Shown: positions 8,099 to 18,920, counted from the stretch's first letter. The stretch is DNA of 64,000 nt from Saprospirales bacterium (GCA_016711605.1 JADJSS010000007.1:310001-374000); one strand, 5' to 3'. A program made the numbers and translations. The notes: generated from the sequence alone by a model not told the origin.

Positions 8099-10960
8099 AT
8101 GAAGATTTTTAAAAAACAATTAACCGTAATTTTATTTTTTTGTTCTTGCTTAATAGTAGCCAGCTTGGGTGTTTACGCACAAGGTGTAACTATGAAATCA
8201 ATTCAACCAACAGAAAGATTTGTAGACTCAATTCCTGCTTCTGCATATGAAACTGTAGTAGTTGATTCTGTAATAGCTGTTACAAATACAGTTGCTGATT
8301 CAGCTTCTGTTACTATTGATTCTGCCGCGGCTGCTATTGATGAAGAAGCTGCACGCATCGCCGATTCTATTCGTATTGCAAATGCGGATCCAACGTTTAA
8401 GGAACCCAAAAAATACAATATTGCTGGATTAGAAATTACAGGAACGAACTTTTTAGATAAAAATATTATTCGCTCTTTAACAGGATTAAAAATTGGTGAT
8501 AAAATCACAGTTCCTGGCGATGAAATTACAAAATGCATTAAAAGCTTATGGAAACAAGGTTTGTTTGGCGATGTAAAAATGATTGCTAACAAAATTGAAG
8601 GCGATAATATTTACATGACTGTTGATGTGGTAGAGAAACCACGGTTGAGCAATATCACTATTAAAGGTTTGAAAAAAAGTGAAGTAGAAGATTTGATGAA
8701 AAAGCTGGAAGTTATGAAAGGCAAACCTCTAACAGATGCCTTAAAACTAAACATCAGAAATACTATTGTAGATCAATATGAAGACAAATCTTACTTAAAT
8801 CCAACTATTGTAATTACGGAAGACAAAGATAAAAGCTTAATAAATTCTGCAGCTATTATTGTAAATGTAGATAAAGGAAATAAAGTAAGAATTGACAACA
8901 TAGACTTTATTGGACGTAAAGATGGCGAATTGACAAAAATGCGCAAAGCTATGAAAGGAACGAAAGAAAGTTCTAAAGTAGAAATCAATTTACATGATGG
9001 AAGATCTAAAAAGCAAAAAGCAAAAGATGCCTTATATACATTAGCCAATTTGAACATCAATTCAGTAAAAGATTTCTTTCTTGATAGGTTTAGAATTAAT
9101 TTTAAAGGTTCGAAATTTAATGAAACTAAATACGAAGAAGACAAACAAGCTCTAGTTGATTACTACAATGCAATTGGTTATCGCGATGCTAAAATCACAT
9201 CTGATCAGGTAATTAATAATGAAAACGGAAACGTAAGTATTAAAATTAATATTGACGAAGGACACAAATATTTCTTTAGAAATATTATCTGGAAAGGAAA
9301 TACCAAGTTTACAACAGAACAATTATCTCGTGTATTAAACATTAAAAAAGGTGATGTTTATAACGCAAGTTTATTACAACGTAGAATATCTCAAGACCAA
9401 GATGGTGGCGATGTAAGCTCTCTATATTATGATGATGGTTATTTATTCTTCAACATCAATCCAGTAGAAACCTTAGTTGAAAACGATTCTATTGATTTGG
9501 AAATTCGTATCAATGAAGGTCCACAAGCAACCATTAAAAATGTAATTATTGAAGGCAACGACAAAACCAACGAACACGTAATTCGTCGTGAATTGCACAC
9601 GTTGCCAGGCAACAAATTTAGCCGTTCAGAATTAATTCGTTCACAACGCCAAATTGCTCAATTAGGTTATTTCGATCCACAGGAAACTAAAGTTGAACCT
9701 ATTCCAAATCCAATTGATGGAACTGTTGATATCAAATATACTGTAAAAGAAAAATCTGCAGATCAGGTAGAATTATCTGCTGGTTATGGTGGAAGACAAG
9801 GTGGTTTAATTGGTACCTTGGGTTTAAAATTCAACAATTTCTCTTTAAAAAACATCGTTAATAAAAAAGCATGGTCGCCTTTACCAACTGGTGACGGACA
9901 ACAACTTACACTTAGAATTGAAAGCAACGGAAAAAGATATCAGAATTACAATTTCTCTTTCACAGAACCTTGGTTAGGTGGCAAAAAACCAAATGCGTTT
10001 ACCGTTGCTGCATTCCGTTCTCGTGTACAAAACGTAGATCCAAATGACTCTAAAAAAGTACTTGGAAAACAAATTACAAACGGTATTTCTGTTTCATTAG
10101 GCACACGTTTAAAAAAACCAGATGACTTTTTTATTGTTCAAGCTGGTGTAAATTATTATGGTTATCAATTAAAAAATTTTATAGGTTATTATGTAAATAA
10201 TACACCTTTGGATTCTGGTAATTTCAATAACTTTAATTTCAAACTAACACTATCTAGAAACTCTATCAATCAGCCAACATTTCCAACTAGTGGCGCTCAA
10301 GTAGAGTTATCTTGTCAATTTACACCACCGTATTCTTTATTTAGAAAGGACAATAATTTTGACGGCAAAACATTGGCAGAAAAATATAAACTGCTAGAGT
10401 ATTACAAATTTAAGTTGAAAATAGATTGGTATCAAAAACTAACAAAAAGTGCAGACAAACCTCTTGTTTTACGTGTTGCAGCTAAATTTGGTTTCTTAGG
10501 TTCTTATAATAAAACGTTAGGTGTTACACCATTTGAGCGTTTTGAAGTTGGTGGTAATGGTATTCCATCATCTGTTACTTTATTTGGTACAGATATTATT
10601 GCACATCGTGGTTTTGAAGGTGCTTACTCAACAACTGGTGGTGATCCTTTATACAATAAATTTTTATTAGAATTAAGATATCCGTTTTCATTAAATCCAT
10701 CTGCAACCATTTTTGGTGTAGTTTTCTTTGAAGCAGCAAATACATACAAATCATTTAAAGACTACAATCCATTTAAATTAAAGAAAAGTGTTGGTCTTGG
10801 TTTACGTGCAATTTTACCAATGTTTGGTTTAATCGGAATCGACTATGGCATACGTTTTGATAACGCTAATGGTAGTCCAATTAAAAACAGTACTGGATTT
10901 TTTGATTATATAGGTAAGAACGGAAATATTTCATTTATTTTAGGATTTGAACCTGAGTAA
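8099..10960 (+). CDS. bamA: BamA, outer membrane protein assembly factor
   Basis: A 953-residue Omp85 protein that inserts beta-barrel proteins into the outer membrane. A signal peptide ends near residue 27. A low-complexity Ala/Ser/Asp linker follows (residues 35-95), then about five POTRA repeats from residue 105 to 550 (for example GLEITGTNFLDKNIIRSLTGL and NVIIEGNDKTNEHVIRRELH). The C-terminal barrel begins near QVELSAGYGG and ends in a hydrophobic strand (ISFILGFEPE). The long N-terminal linker before POTRA1 is an added feature compared with E. coli BamA. It lies between uppS and the two OmpH-like chaperones, which deliver its substrates across the periplasm. Confidence 0.95.
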   Translation: MKIFKKQLTVILFFCSCLIVASLGVYAQGVTMKSIQPTERFVDSIPASAYETVVVDSVIAVTNTVADSASVTIDSAAAAIDEEAARIADSIRIANADPTFKEPKKYNIAGLEITGTNFLDKNIIRSLTGLKIGDKITVPGDEITKCIKSLWKQGLFGDVKMIANKIEGDNIYMTVDVVEKPRLSNITIKGLKKSEVEDLMKKLEVMKGKPLTDALKLNIRNTIVDQYEDKSYLNPTIVITEDKDKSLINSAAIIVNVDKGNKVRIDNIDFIGRKDGELTKMRKAMKGTKESSKVEINLHDGRSKKQKAKDALYTLANLNINSVKDFFLDRFRINFKGSKFNETKYEEDKQALVDYYNAIGYRDAKITSDQVINNENGNVSIKINIDEGHKYFFRNIIWKGNTKFTTEQLSRVLNIKKGDVYNASLLQRRISQDQDGGDVSSLYYDDGYLFFNINPVETLVENDSIDLEIRINEGPQATIKNVIIEGNDKTNEHVIRRELHTLPGNKFSRSELIRSQRQIAQLGYFDPQETKVEPIPNPIDGTVDIKYTVKEKSADQVELSAGYGGRQGGLIGTLGLKFNNFSLKNIVNKKAWSPLPTGDGQQLTLRIESNGKRYQNYNFSFTEPWLGGKKPNAFTVAAFRSRVQNVDPNDSKKVLGKQITNGISVSLGTRLKKPDDFFIVQAGVNYYGYQLKNFIGYYVNNTPLDSGNFNNFNFKLTLSRNSINQPTFPTSGAQVELSCQFTPPYSLFRKDNNFDGKTLAEKYKLLEYYKFKLKIDWYQKLTKSADKPLVLRVAAKFGFLGSYNKTLGVTPFERFEVGGNGIPSSVTLFGTDIIAHRGFEGAYSTTGGDPLYNKFLLELRYPFSLNPSATIFGVVFFEAANTYKSFKDYNPFKLKKSVGLGLRAILPMFGLIGIDYGIRFDNANGSPIKNSTGFFDYIGKNGNISFILGFEPE

Positions 10961-10996
10961 TTAAAGACTGACGATTAACAATTAAAAACAATTAAA

Positions 10997-11515
10997 ATGA
11001 TGAGTAAAAAAATTATTTTATCAATAGCACTCTTGGTTGCTGTAGTTGTTTCTGCTAATGCACAACGCTTTGCGTATGTTGATACTAAATACATTTTAGA
11101 AAAATTAACTGATTACAAAGCAGCACAACAAAAACTAGATGAGCAAGCAGCAACCTGGCAAAAAGAAATTGATACAAAGAATGAAGCATTGAAAAAAATG
11201 TACACAAAATATCAAGCTGAAGAATTTTTATTATCTGCTGATTTAAAAAAACAACGCGAAGATGAAATTGTAAAAGCAGAAGATGAATTGAAAGATTTGC
11301 AAAAAAACAGATTTGGCTATAATGGCGATTTATTTAAAAAACGTCAAGAATTAATTCAACCAATACAAGACAAAGTATTCGATGCAATTCAGAAATTAGC
11401 ACAAATGCGTGCGTATGATTTTATCTTTGATAAAGCATCTGGAAGCACATCGATGTTGTACACAAATCCAACGTATGATGTAAGCGAAGAAGTACTCAAA
11501 AAACTCGGCATGTAA
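10997..11515 (+). CDS. OmpH/Skp-family periplasmic chaperone (first copy)
   Basis: A 172-residue exported chaperone that would hold unfolded outer-membrane proteins for BamA. It has a signal peptide (to ANAQ), then RFAYVDTKYILEKL. A long charged coiled coil follows (about residues 40-125), forming the Skp tentacles, and then the conserved return strand YDFIFDKASGSTSMLYTNP. Two adjacent ATG codons (10997 and 11000) are possible starts; I keep the first. It lies 36 bases after bamA and 54 bases before a second paralogue. Confidence 0.9.
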   Translation: MMSKKIILSIALLVAVVVSANAQRFAYVDTKYILEKLTDYKAAQQKLDEQAATWQKEIDTKNEALKKMYTKYQAEEFLLSADLKKQREDEIVKAEDELKDLQKNRFGYNGDLFKKRQELIQPIQDKVFDAIQKLAQMRAYDFIFDKASGSTSMLYTNPTYDVSEEVLKKLGM

Positions 11516-11569
11516 ATTGTAATATCTCAATAAAAATTAAAATAAATCAAAACCAATAATTAAAAAAAA

Positions 11570-12127
11570 ATGAAAAAATTAACTATTCTATTCGTTGCAT
11601 TGATTGCATTAGCAGCAAGTTCATACGCACAAAAAGCAAACAAATTCGGATACTTAAACTCTGCTGAATTATTATCATTGATGCCAGAAAAAGTAAAAGC
11701 TGACTCTGTAATAGATAAATATGGTGCAGATTTAGATGCATTAGGACAACAAATGTATGCTGAGTATCAGAAAAAAGCTACTGATGCACAAACTAAAGTT
11801 GAGAAAAAATTATTATCTGATGAACAAGCTGAAATCATTGGAAAAGAATTAGCGGATATGGAAAAACGTATTCAAGATTTCCAACAAACATCTCAACAAA
11901 AAGTGCAAGACAAACAAGATAAAACGTATGCTCCAATTTTACAAAAAGTAAACGAAGCTATTAAAAGTGTTGCTAAAACCAACGGTTACACATACATCTT
12001 CGATACAGCAGCAGGAAGTTTATTGTATGTTGATGAAACTGACAATATTTTACCTTTATTAAAAGCATATTTAAAATTGCCTGAACCAAAAGTAAAAGCA
12101 CCAGCACCTGGCGCAACACCAAAATAA
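11570..12127 (+). CDS. OmpH/Skp-family periplasmic chaperone (second copy)
   Basis: A 185-residue paralogue of the preceding gene. The signal peptide ends at SYAQ, and the first strand is KFGYLNSAELLSLMPE. A Gln/Lys/Glu-rich coiled coil (about residues 55-125) is followed by the return strand YTYIFDTAAGSLLYVDETDN. The C-terminus has a short Pro/Ala/Lys tail (PKVKAPAPGATPK) that the first copy lacks. Tandem OmpH genes after bamA are usual in Bacteroidota. A strong hairpin terminator follows, so this appears to be the last gene of the operon before murI. Confidence 0.9.
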   Translation: MKKLTILFVALIALAASSYAQKANKFGYLNSAELLSLMPEKVKADSVIDKYGADLDALGQQMYAEYQKKATDAQTKVEKKLLSDEQAEIIGKELADMEKRIQDFQQTSQQKVQDKQDKTYAPILQKVNEAIKSVAKTNGYTYIFDTAAGSLLYVDETDNILPLLKAYLKLPEPKVKAPAPGATPK

Positions 12128-12146
12128 TTTTATAAAACACTATACA

Positions 12147-12187
12147 ACAAAGGTTCTGAATTTTAAACATTCAGAACCTTTTGTTTT
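12147..12187 (+). terminator. Rho-independent terminator of the bamA-ompH operon
   Basis: An inverted repeat with arms of about 15 bases (centred on AAGGTTCTGAAT / ATTCAGAACCTT, loop TTTAAAC) runs directly into TTTTGTTTTTT. It starts 20 bases after the second ompH stop. Confidence 0.8.
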
Positions 12188-12308
12188 TTAAAGAAGATTG
12201 TAGAACTTTGTTTTTAACTAATCAAAAAAATAAAGACTTTTTGCAATAGAACAAAGAAATACTTAGTTGTATAGAAACTTTGTTCCTTTGCGTCTTTGCG
12301 TGAAAAAA

Positions 12309-13127
12309 ATGAATACAAACGCACAACAAGCCATTGGCTTATTCGATTCTGGAATTGGTGGTTTAACCGTTGCCAATGCTTTAATCAACCAATTGCCAAA
12401 CGAGTCGCTTATATATTTTGGCGATACAGCGCATTTGCCGTATGGTGATAAATCAGCAGACACGATTCGTTATTTTACCAAAACGATTGGCAATTTTTTA
12501 TTGTCGAAAGAATGCAAAATCATAGTAATTGCGTGTAACACAGCATCGTCTGTTGCGTATGAAATGTTGCAAAATTTGGCTGGCGACAAAGCGCATGTGT
12601 TTTCTGTAATTGAAGCAGTTGTCGATGAAATCATCCGAAAAAAATATAAAAAAGTTGGCGTCATTGGAACTTTAGGAACCATCAATTCAAATGCATACAA
12701 AACGAAAATAAATGCAAAAGATGCAACGGTTGAAGTGCATCAGTTAGCAACACCATTGTTGGCACCAATGATAGAATCTGGTTTTGTGGATGGACAAATT
12801 TCTCACTTGGTAATTGAAGAATATTTGAACGCACCTGAACTGCAAGATATTGAAACTTTAATTTTGGCTTGCACGCATTATCCTTTAATAAAAAAAGAGA
12901 TTGAAGAATACTATGCTAAAAAAAATAAAAAAGTAGATGTGCTGGCAACCAATGAAATTGTGGCGATTCATATCAAAAAATTTATGATAGAAAATGGTTT
13001 GGTGAATTATGAAAAGAAAGGCAAAAACTCATTTTATGTTTCTGATTACACCGAAAGTTTTGAAAAAACTACGCAGCTTTTCTACAAAGAATCTATAGAT
13101 TTAATTCAGATGCCGTTGTTTAAATAA
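12309..13127 (+). CDS. murI: Glutamate racemase
   Basis: Interconverts L- and D-glutamate, supplying D-Glu for peptidoglycan. From the ATG at 12309 the protein has 272 residues, with DSGIGG at 13-18 and the first catalytic cysteine in ACNTAS (Cys76). The second catalytic cysteine is in ACTHYPL near residue 190. I chose this ATG because the upstream extension to 12267 translates the intergenic repeat-like sequence CTTTGCGTCTTTGCGTGA, which is not family sequence. It lies downstream of the ompH terminator, so it may have its own promoter. The last eight bases overlap the convergent glycosyltransferase gene. Confidence 0.95.
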   Translation: MNTNAQQAIGLFDSGIGGLTVANALINQLPNESLIYFGDTAHLPYGDKSADTIRYFTKTIGNFLLSKECKIIVIACNTASSVAYEMLQNLAGDKAHVFSVIEAVVDEIIRKKYKKVGVIGTLGTINSNAYKTKINAKDATVEVHQLATPLLAPMIESGFVDGQISHLVIEEYLNAPELQDIETLILACTHYPLIKKEIEEYYAKKNKKVDVLATNEIVAIHIKKFMIENGLVNYEKKGKNSFYVSDYTESFEKTTQLFYKESIDLIQMPLFK

Positions 13128-14163
13128 GCAGTTTTTCCAACTCATTTTCCAGCACTTCAGAATTGGTTTTAAACCTCGAAAAACCATCAATCGTTTTTAA
13201 TTTTTCCAACGCATTTTCAATATCTAAACTTTCTTGTTTGCATTCGACTGCAACACCATTTTTTGCTAACGTTTCTGCTAAATATTCCTGTTCGGTTTGT
13301 CCTTCAGCAGGAATTAAAATTGCTTTTTTGCCAAGCACTGCCAAATCCATTATAGTTGAATAACCAGAACGACAAATAATTGTTTGTGCTTTTTGCAATG
13401 CAGTAAATAAATCATTCGTATTTAAATAAGAAACCGTTGTGATATTATTTTCTGTTGATTTAGTAAAGTTTTCTGTTTTACCTTGTACGAATAAAACTTT
13501 TTTGATTCGATTGTTTAATTTCTTTTTTAATTCATTTTCTAAAAAAGTACGTTGCGGTTCTGGTCCGGAAAGCACGACTAGAATATCAAACTCTATCTCG
13601 TCAATAAAAGAAATCGTTTTTACAAAATTTGAAAACCTACTTTGAATGCCAATATAAGTATGCGGAATTTTGAACGAAATGCCATGTGATAATTTTCCTG
13701 AAAGATTATGCTCATTTTCTTCATCAGGAATCCAAAGTGCATCGAATTTATGAATTTGTCGCAGATGCAGATTCAAAAAAAACGGGTTCATAAAACGCAA
13801 TGCATTCGGTGCTTGCAGCGCAATTTGGTGGCAAATAAAAATGCTTTTTATATTTTCATGTCGAACACCATAACGGTTGTCAGAAATAATCAAATCTATA
13901 TTTTCATTTTGTGCAATTGCTGCAATTGCTTTGTTTTCTTCACGAATGGTTTTTAAAATTTTCGGTGTTTGTAACAACGCATGAAACGCAGCATTTTTTC
14001 CAACTGCATACGAAATATTATAACCAGGCAATTCGTAAAATGTCAGATTTGGATATTGTTCTTTCAATAAAAAAAAGGAATCGCCGTTGCCAGCAATTAA
14101 AACACGATGATTTTTTTGCAACAATAAATCTATCAAAGGCATGCAGCGCGTAGCATGACCCAA
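13120..14163 (-). CDS. GT28-like glycosyltransferase (UDP-GlcNAc transferase type)
   Basis: A 347-residue glycosyltransferase with a GT-B fold, related to the MurG/monogalactosyldiacylglycerol synthase group. It opens with the GHATRC loop. The C-terminal donor site contains VVLSGPEPQRT, IICRSGYSTIMDLAVLGKKAILIPAEGQTEQEYLA, typical of Glyco_tran_28. The listed start is TTG at 14163, but the frame stays open upstream and reads VLIAPLDWGL just before GHATRC, exactly the family N-terminus. The real protein should therefore start near 14210-14235. There is no ATG, GTG or TTG in that extension, so the true start is unresolved. A repeat element lies immediately upstream. Confidence 0.8.
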   Translation of the reverse strand: MGHATRCMPLIDLLLQKNHRVLIAGNGDSFFLLKEQYPNLTFYELPGYNISYAVGKNAAFHALLQTPKILKTIREENKAIAAIAQNENIDLIISDNRYGVRHENIKSIFICHQIALQAPNALRFMNPFFLNLHLRQIHKFDALWIPDEENEHNLSGKLSHGISFKIPHTYIGIQSRFSNFVKTISFIDEIEFDILVVLSGPEPQRTFLENELKKKLNNRIKKVLFVQGKTENFTKSTENNITTVSYLNTNDLFTALQKAQTIICRSGYSTIMDLAVLGKKAILIPAEGQTEQEYLAETLAKNGVAVECKQESLDIENALEKLKTIDGFSRFKTNSEVLENELEKLLI

Positions 14164-14237
14164 ACCCCAATCTAATGGCGCAATTAATACAGTTTTATGT
14201 GTTGTTGGTTGAATGTTAATTTTTTTATAATGATTTA

Positions 14238-14388
14238 TTTAACCACTGAAGAAGCTAAAGTTATTTTAAAGGAACAAAAATTAAATTAATTTAGAAAGCT
14301 AAGTTTTCTACATCATATTAATTGCACTTATCTTATTTTTTTCGTTTCTTATGTTTCTAAAGTGCCTTTAGTGGTTAATTTTTTTGTG
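14238..14388. repeat. Intergenic repeat with inverted ends (copy 1)
   Basis: The non-coding gap between two minus-strand genes begins with TTAACCACTgaAG and ends with CTTtAGTGGTTAA, an inverted repeat of about 12 bases around an AT-rich core. The segment TTTCTTATGT...GTGCCTT..AGTG at its right end recurs in the gap near 53010. It looks like a dispersed, transposase-free palindromic element of a kind often seen between Bacteroidota genes. Confidence 0.5.
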
Positions 14389-15821
14389 TTAATTAATTTT
14401 CTCTAATTGTTCCAGCAACCACTTTTTTTCAGAACATGGTTTGCTTTCTTCAATGAATTTTTTGGCAATTTCTTTTTTCTTTTTTAAATACGAACGCTGG
14501 CTTGCAGTCATTGTTTTTAACGTAATTAATCGCTTGGTTAATTTAGCAATATTGATGTAATTATTTTTATAAATCAAATCTAATTTTTTGCGTTTCAACA
14601 ATGCTAAAATGCTGCCAATTAAATATTCGAGTGGTTCTATATAATTCAGTTCGAAATAAATTTTCATCAAAATATTTTTTGCTGCAAGATTTAATAACAA
14701 GTCATCATAGTCTGCTTTTTGTAATAGTTTGATAGCTGCATCATAATTTTTTCGTTCGTATTCCAAATATGCTTTGTTATAACTCAATGAACTTTGCTGA
14801 TATTTTTCTTCTAAAAAACCGATATAATCTTTAATAAATTTTTCTGTCCATTTATATTCTTTTAAGCGAATACCAACGGTTACAATATTTTTATAAGTAA
14901 ATCGCGACAAAAATCCTTTTTCTAAAAACGCACCGCTTTTTATGCCAATTTTATTAATGTCAAACGATTTTCGTGCATAACCATCTTTGCCAATATTGTT
15001 CATTTGAATGCAATAATTGTTGGCATAAATTAAAATATCGCGAGCTTCAATTTTTGGAAATAAATGTAAATGTGTGTTGATTAAATTCAATAATTTCTCA
15101 AAATTTTCTTCGTGATTATTTTGCTTTAAAATCTGAAAGATATAGTAATATATGGCAATTGCAGGTATGTCTAATAATTTTTTATTATTATCTAAATGAA
15201 TTAAAATTTCATCGAAAAACCATAATCATATTTTTTTTGATGCACTTGCTCATGCGAAACCAACATGCAAGCTTGCTTCATTTTTTCTGCCAAAAAATAA
15301 ATATCAAAATTAGAAGTCAGTTTTTGAAAATCGTATTCTGCAGTTCTGCTTAAATTTCGTTTTTCGTTATAACGTTCTGTTTCTATATCAAAATAACGTT
15401 CGTAATAAGTTGAATTTTTGTACGGAAACGTATCCATTATTTTTATGGTGTCTTCATATGTTTTGTAAAAATTTTTATGCTGACTTAAATTATTATACGC
15501 ATCCATTAATTTAACTTTTTGCAAAAATGGATCTTCTTCAATTTGTTCAAAAATCAAAAACTTCTCTATCGTTTTAAATAAATAACTCATGTACAAACGC
15601 AACTGTTGATCATTGTACGTTTGCTTCGGATGGATTTTTTTATAAATGGTTTCTTTCGTTGGAAATGTTGCATTGTTTTCAACACAATCATTTAGTATTT
15701 TATATAAAACTGCTACTTCTTCTTGACTGTTTAAATATGCTGATTGTACAAATTTTTCTAAACTTCTGCGTTTCCATTTATTCAACACCAATAAAATGGT
15801 ATATACTTTACTGTTTTCCAT
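14389..15821 (-). CDS. Hypothetical helical protein, interrupted by one frameshift
   Basis: Two minus-strand frames, 15201-15821 (206 residues) and 14389-15090 (233 residues), are the two ends of one protein. The first frame ends YGFSMKF. The second frame is open well upstream of its ATG and reads EILIHLDNNKKLLDIPAIA directly across the junction near 15208-15214. One extra T in the run TTTTTCG gives YGFFDEILIHLD and a single protein of 477 residues. It is rich in Lys, Tyr, Leu and Asn, all-helical in appearance with TPR-like pairs (YNKAYLEYERKNYDAAIKLLQKA), and has no signal peptide. I do not recognise the family; similar proteins are common as orphans in Bacteroidota. Confidence 0.65.
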
Positions 15822-15988
15822 TTAACTATAAATAATTGTTTTGCAATAAGATATGCAATATAATATACATTTTCCAATTTACAAAGCACAAAATTTGTAT
15901 TACTGCAATTCGATAATTTTGTCTACATTTAAAAGTTATAATAGTAGCAAAAAAACATACGTTTTCTTGTAAATAAAATACTTCTAGT

Positions 15989-18920
15989 ATGCAAAAGGTT
16001 TTCCGATATCTGTTTATTTTATTATGGTTTTGTTCTGCAAATAGTTTTGCAAATTCTGGCTTTGTAAAACCGCTTTTTGGAATAGAACCATTGCAAATTG
16101 TGGAAGCAAATAATAAAGGTGCTATTTTATTAACGCGTGCTTACATTGGTTATGTTGGTTATGATTATTTACAAGCAACCGATTCTGTTGGTAATGTAAT
16201 TTGGCTCACCAACCTTTTTTCAATACAAGATACTTCGGTTATAAATGGAGTTGATTTAATAAAATCGAATGATGGAAATGTTTGGATTATTTCACACTTT
16301 AAAAACGGAAACAATTCTTTGCAACAAAAAATATCAAAAATAATAAACGGAAATATTCTTTCAACAAATGCATTGAATACGCCAGATTCATTGCAACCAT
16401 TGCCATTGCGAACGTATGCAACAACAGATGACAATGGAATTTTACAAGTGCTGTCAAATTCAAACAGTACACAATTTTATTTGCAGAAAATAAATGCACA
16501 ATCACAAATTGAATTTACAAAACCAATCAACAGAATTAATTTCAACCATACATTAGAAACGATTTAAATGTATGGTTTCCAATATCAAATTAGAATTTTA
16601 AAAGAAAACAGCAATCAGTTTTTTATCACAGGTTTAGGTTTTAATGCATCGACATTAAAGTATGAATGTTTCCAAACCATAGCAGATTCAACAGGAAATT
16701 TTTTACAATACAATCATTTTCCATTGCCAGAAATTCCTAAGATAGACAGTTCGTTTGTGTTTTTGTATGATGCAAAATTTTTGAATACCAATAAAATGCG
16801 CACAGTTATTGCGCAAATCAAGCCAAATCAGCCATTCAGTAATTTTTTCGTGCATGATTTAGATATCAATACTACAGCTGAAAATTTGATGTATTCGTTT
16901 CAAGATTCAAGTACTTTGTTGCAATTGCCTGTTCGTCTTTTGTTAGAAAAATCAGGTAATTTAATAACGTTCAAAGCAAATTCTATAGCTAAGAAAAATG
17001 CAGTTGGACAACTTTTATGGAACCGAACTATTTTTCCGGATCGAACAATTGGAGTTGGCACCGAAGTTGGCGATTATGTGCTTTTAAATAATTTGCAAAT
17101 TCTGAATGATAGTTCCTTTTATATTATTGGAAGATTTGGAAAAAAGTTTAGCAACGGTTTTAATTTGGTATTAGGCGTTCTAATTAAAGCAAATAAAAAT
17201 GGTGTAATTTACGAACGATTGATAAAAGGTAATGTGTTTGTAGATGCCAGTAAAAACTGTATGTTCGACGCAGAACCAGGTTTTCAAAATGTATTGATAG
17301 AAGCAAAAAACACAAACAGTATTTTCTATGCTGTTACAGATAGTATAGGCAATTACAGCATTCCAGTTGACAATGGAATTTATGAAGTGAAACCATATTT
17401 GCCAAACAATACTTATTGGAATGCCTGTGTTGCTTCGGTTTCTGTTAACACATTAATTGATACAACAGTTGCAAATTTTGCGTTTCAAAAAAATGCAGAA
17501 TGTCCATTTTTAAATGTAGATATATCGACACCTTATTTGCGTCGGTGTTTTGATAATACCTATCAAATAAAATACAGTAACAACGGAACAGCAACTGCTC
17601 AAAACGCTTTTATAAAATTGAATTAGATAGTAATTTTCAATTAACTACATCAACTATTCCATGGAGTGCTGTGAATGGAAATATTTATACTTTTCCTGTT
17701 GGAAATATAGATGAACAACAATCAGGAACATTTAGTTTTCAGGCATTTTTGGCTTGTGGCGACAGTACAGTTTTAGGTCAAACGCATTGTGTAGAAGCAA
17801 GTATCTTTCCTGATTCTTTATGCGTTGCAACAGATGCACGTTGGGACAAATCGAACATTGTAGTGAGTGGAAAATGTGTTGGTGATTCTGTAGAGTTAAG
17901 TATAAAAAATACTGGTGTTGGCAACATGCTTAATCCAAAAAAGTTTTATGTTTTAGAAGGCGATTTTTTACGTGCTGCACCACAAAATTTCCAACTAAAT
18001 AGCAACGAAGAAATTTTTATAAAAGTGCCTGCTACTGGAAATACAATAACGCTAACCGCACAACAATCTGATTTTTTTCCTTATCCAGGAAATGCAACTG
18101 TTAGCATTGAAGCGTGTAATGGTGACTTGCAATTAGGTGTTGTCAATCATTTTTTACAGGATAATTCTTCGCCTTTTATTTCCACATTTTGCTCTCAAAA
18201 TATTGGCTCTTACGATCCTAACTTTAAAGCGGCAACACCAATAGGTATTGATAGTTTGCACTATGTTACGAACAAAACACCAATCAAATATATCGTCCAT
18301 TTTCAAAATGTTGGAACTGATACTGCTTTCACCGTTTCTGTGGTTGATTCTATTTCTGCTTTGTTAGATATTACCACTTTAAAAATGGGTGCGAGTTCGC
18401 ATATTTATACCTATCAGATAGAAAACAACGGTGTGCTAAAGTAAACTTTAGCAATATTTTATTGCCAGATTCTTCAACAGATGCATTGGCTTCTAATGGT
18501 TTCTTTGCATTCACTATTTTGCCAAAAATTAATTTGGCTGACAATACTGTTTTCACCAATAATGCAACTATTTATTTTGATTTTAATAAAGGTATTTCTA
18601 CCAATAAAGTCTTTCATACTATTCGCGAAGATTTATATCGCGTGTTGTTAACTGTACATCAAAACAATAATGAGTATATCAACATCCATTGTTACCCAAA
18701 TCCATTTTCAGATAGAATTACGTTTGATATCGACAGCAACGAAAATCAGCAAAAACAATATCTGTTGGTGTTGTATGATGTAAACGGAAAAATTATTTTT
18801 TCTGCATCGATAAAAAATAAACAGGAAATTGTGTTGCCAAACTTATCAGCCAACATCTATTTATATACTATCTCAGATAACAAAAATGTGCTGGCTTCTG
18901 GAAAGATTTTGAAAGAATAA
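15989..18920 (+). pseudogene. Large secreted T9SS-sorted protein, three interruptions
   Basis: Four consecutive open segments form one protein of about 977 residues. A signal peptide (residues 1-21) is followed by a repeat-rich region with beta-propeller character. An SdrD-B-like domain follows (GNVFVDASKNCMFDAEPGFQNV), then DUF11/DUF7619-type beta domains (SYDPNFKAATPIG, KYIVHFQNVGTDTA). The end is a type IX sorting domain (HCYPNPFSDRITFDI ... LYDVNGKIIFS ... GKILKE). Interruptions are an in-frame TAA at 16565-16567, a missing G near 17620 (AAATTGAATTAG instead of AAATTGGAATTAG), and a missing G near 18435 (GTGTGCTAAAG instead of GTGTGGCTAAAG). It may be a decaying gene or an intact gene with sequence errors. 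The intact start and end favour the latter. Confidence 0.75.

Noticed and set aside
8203..8592. Antisense ORF of 129 codons within bamA
   Set aside because: It mirrors the Ala/Ser/Asp-rich linker and POTRA codons of bamA. No independent coding signal.
12281..12308. Coding extension of murI upstream of the ATG at 12309
   Set aside because: The 14 extra residues translate a CTTTGCGTCTTTGCGTGA sequence that recurs in another intergenic region (35545-35580), so it is repeat-like DNA.
16565..16567. TAA read as an amino acid (alternative genetic code or recoding)
   Set aside because: TAA ends nearly every other intact gene here, including uppS, murI-type housekeeping genes and bamA, so it is a normal stop.
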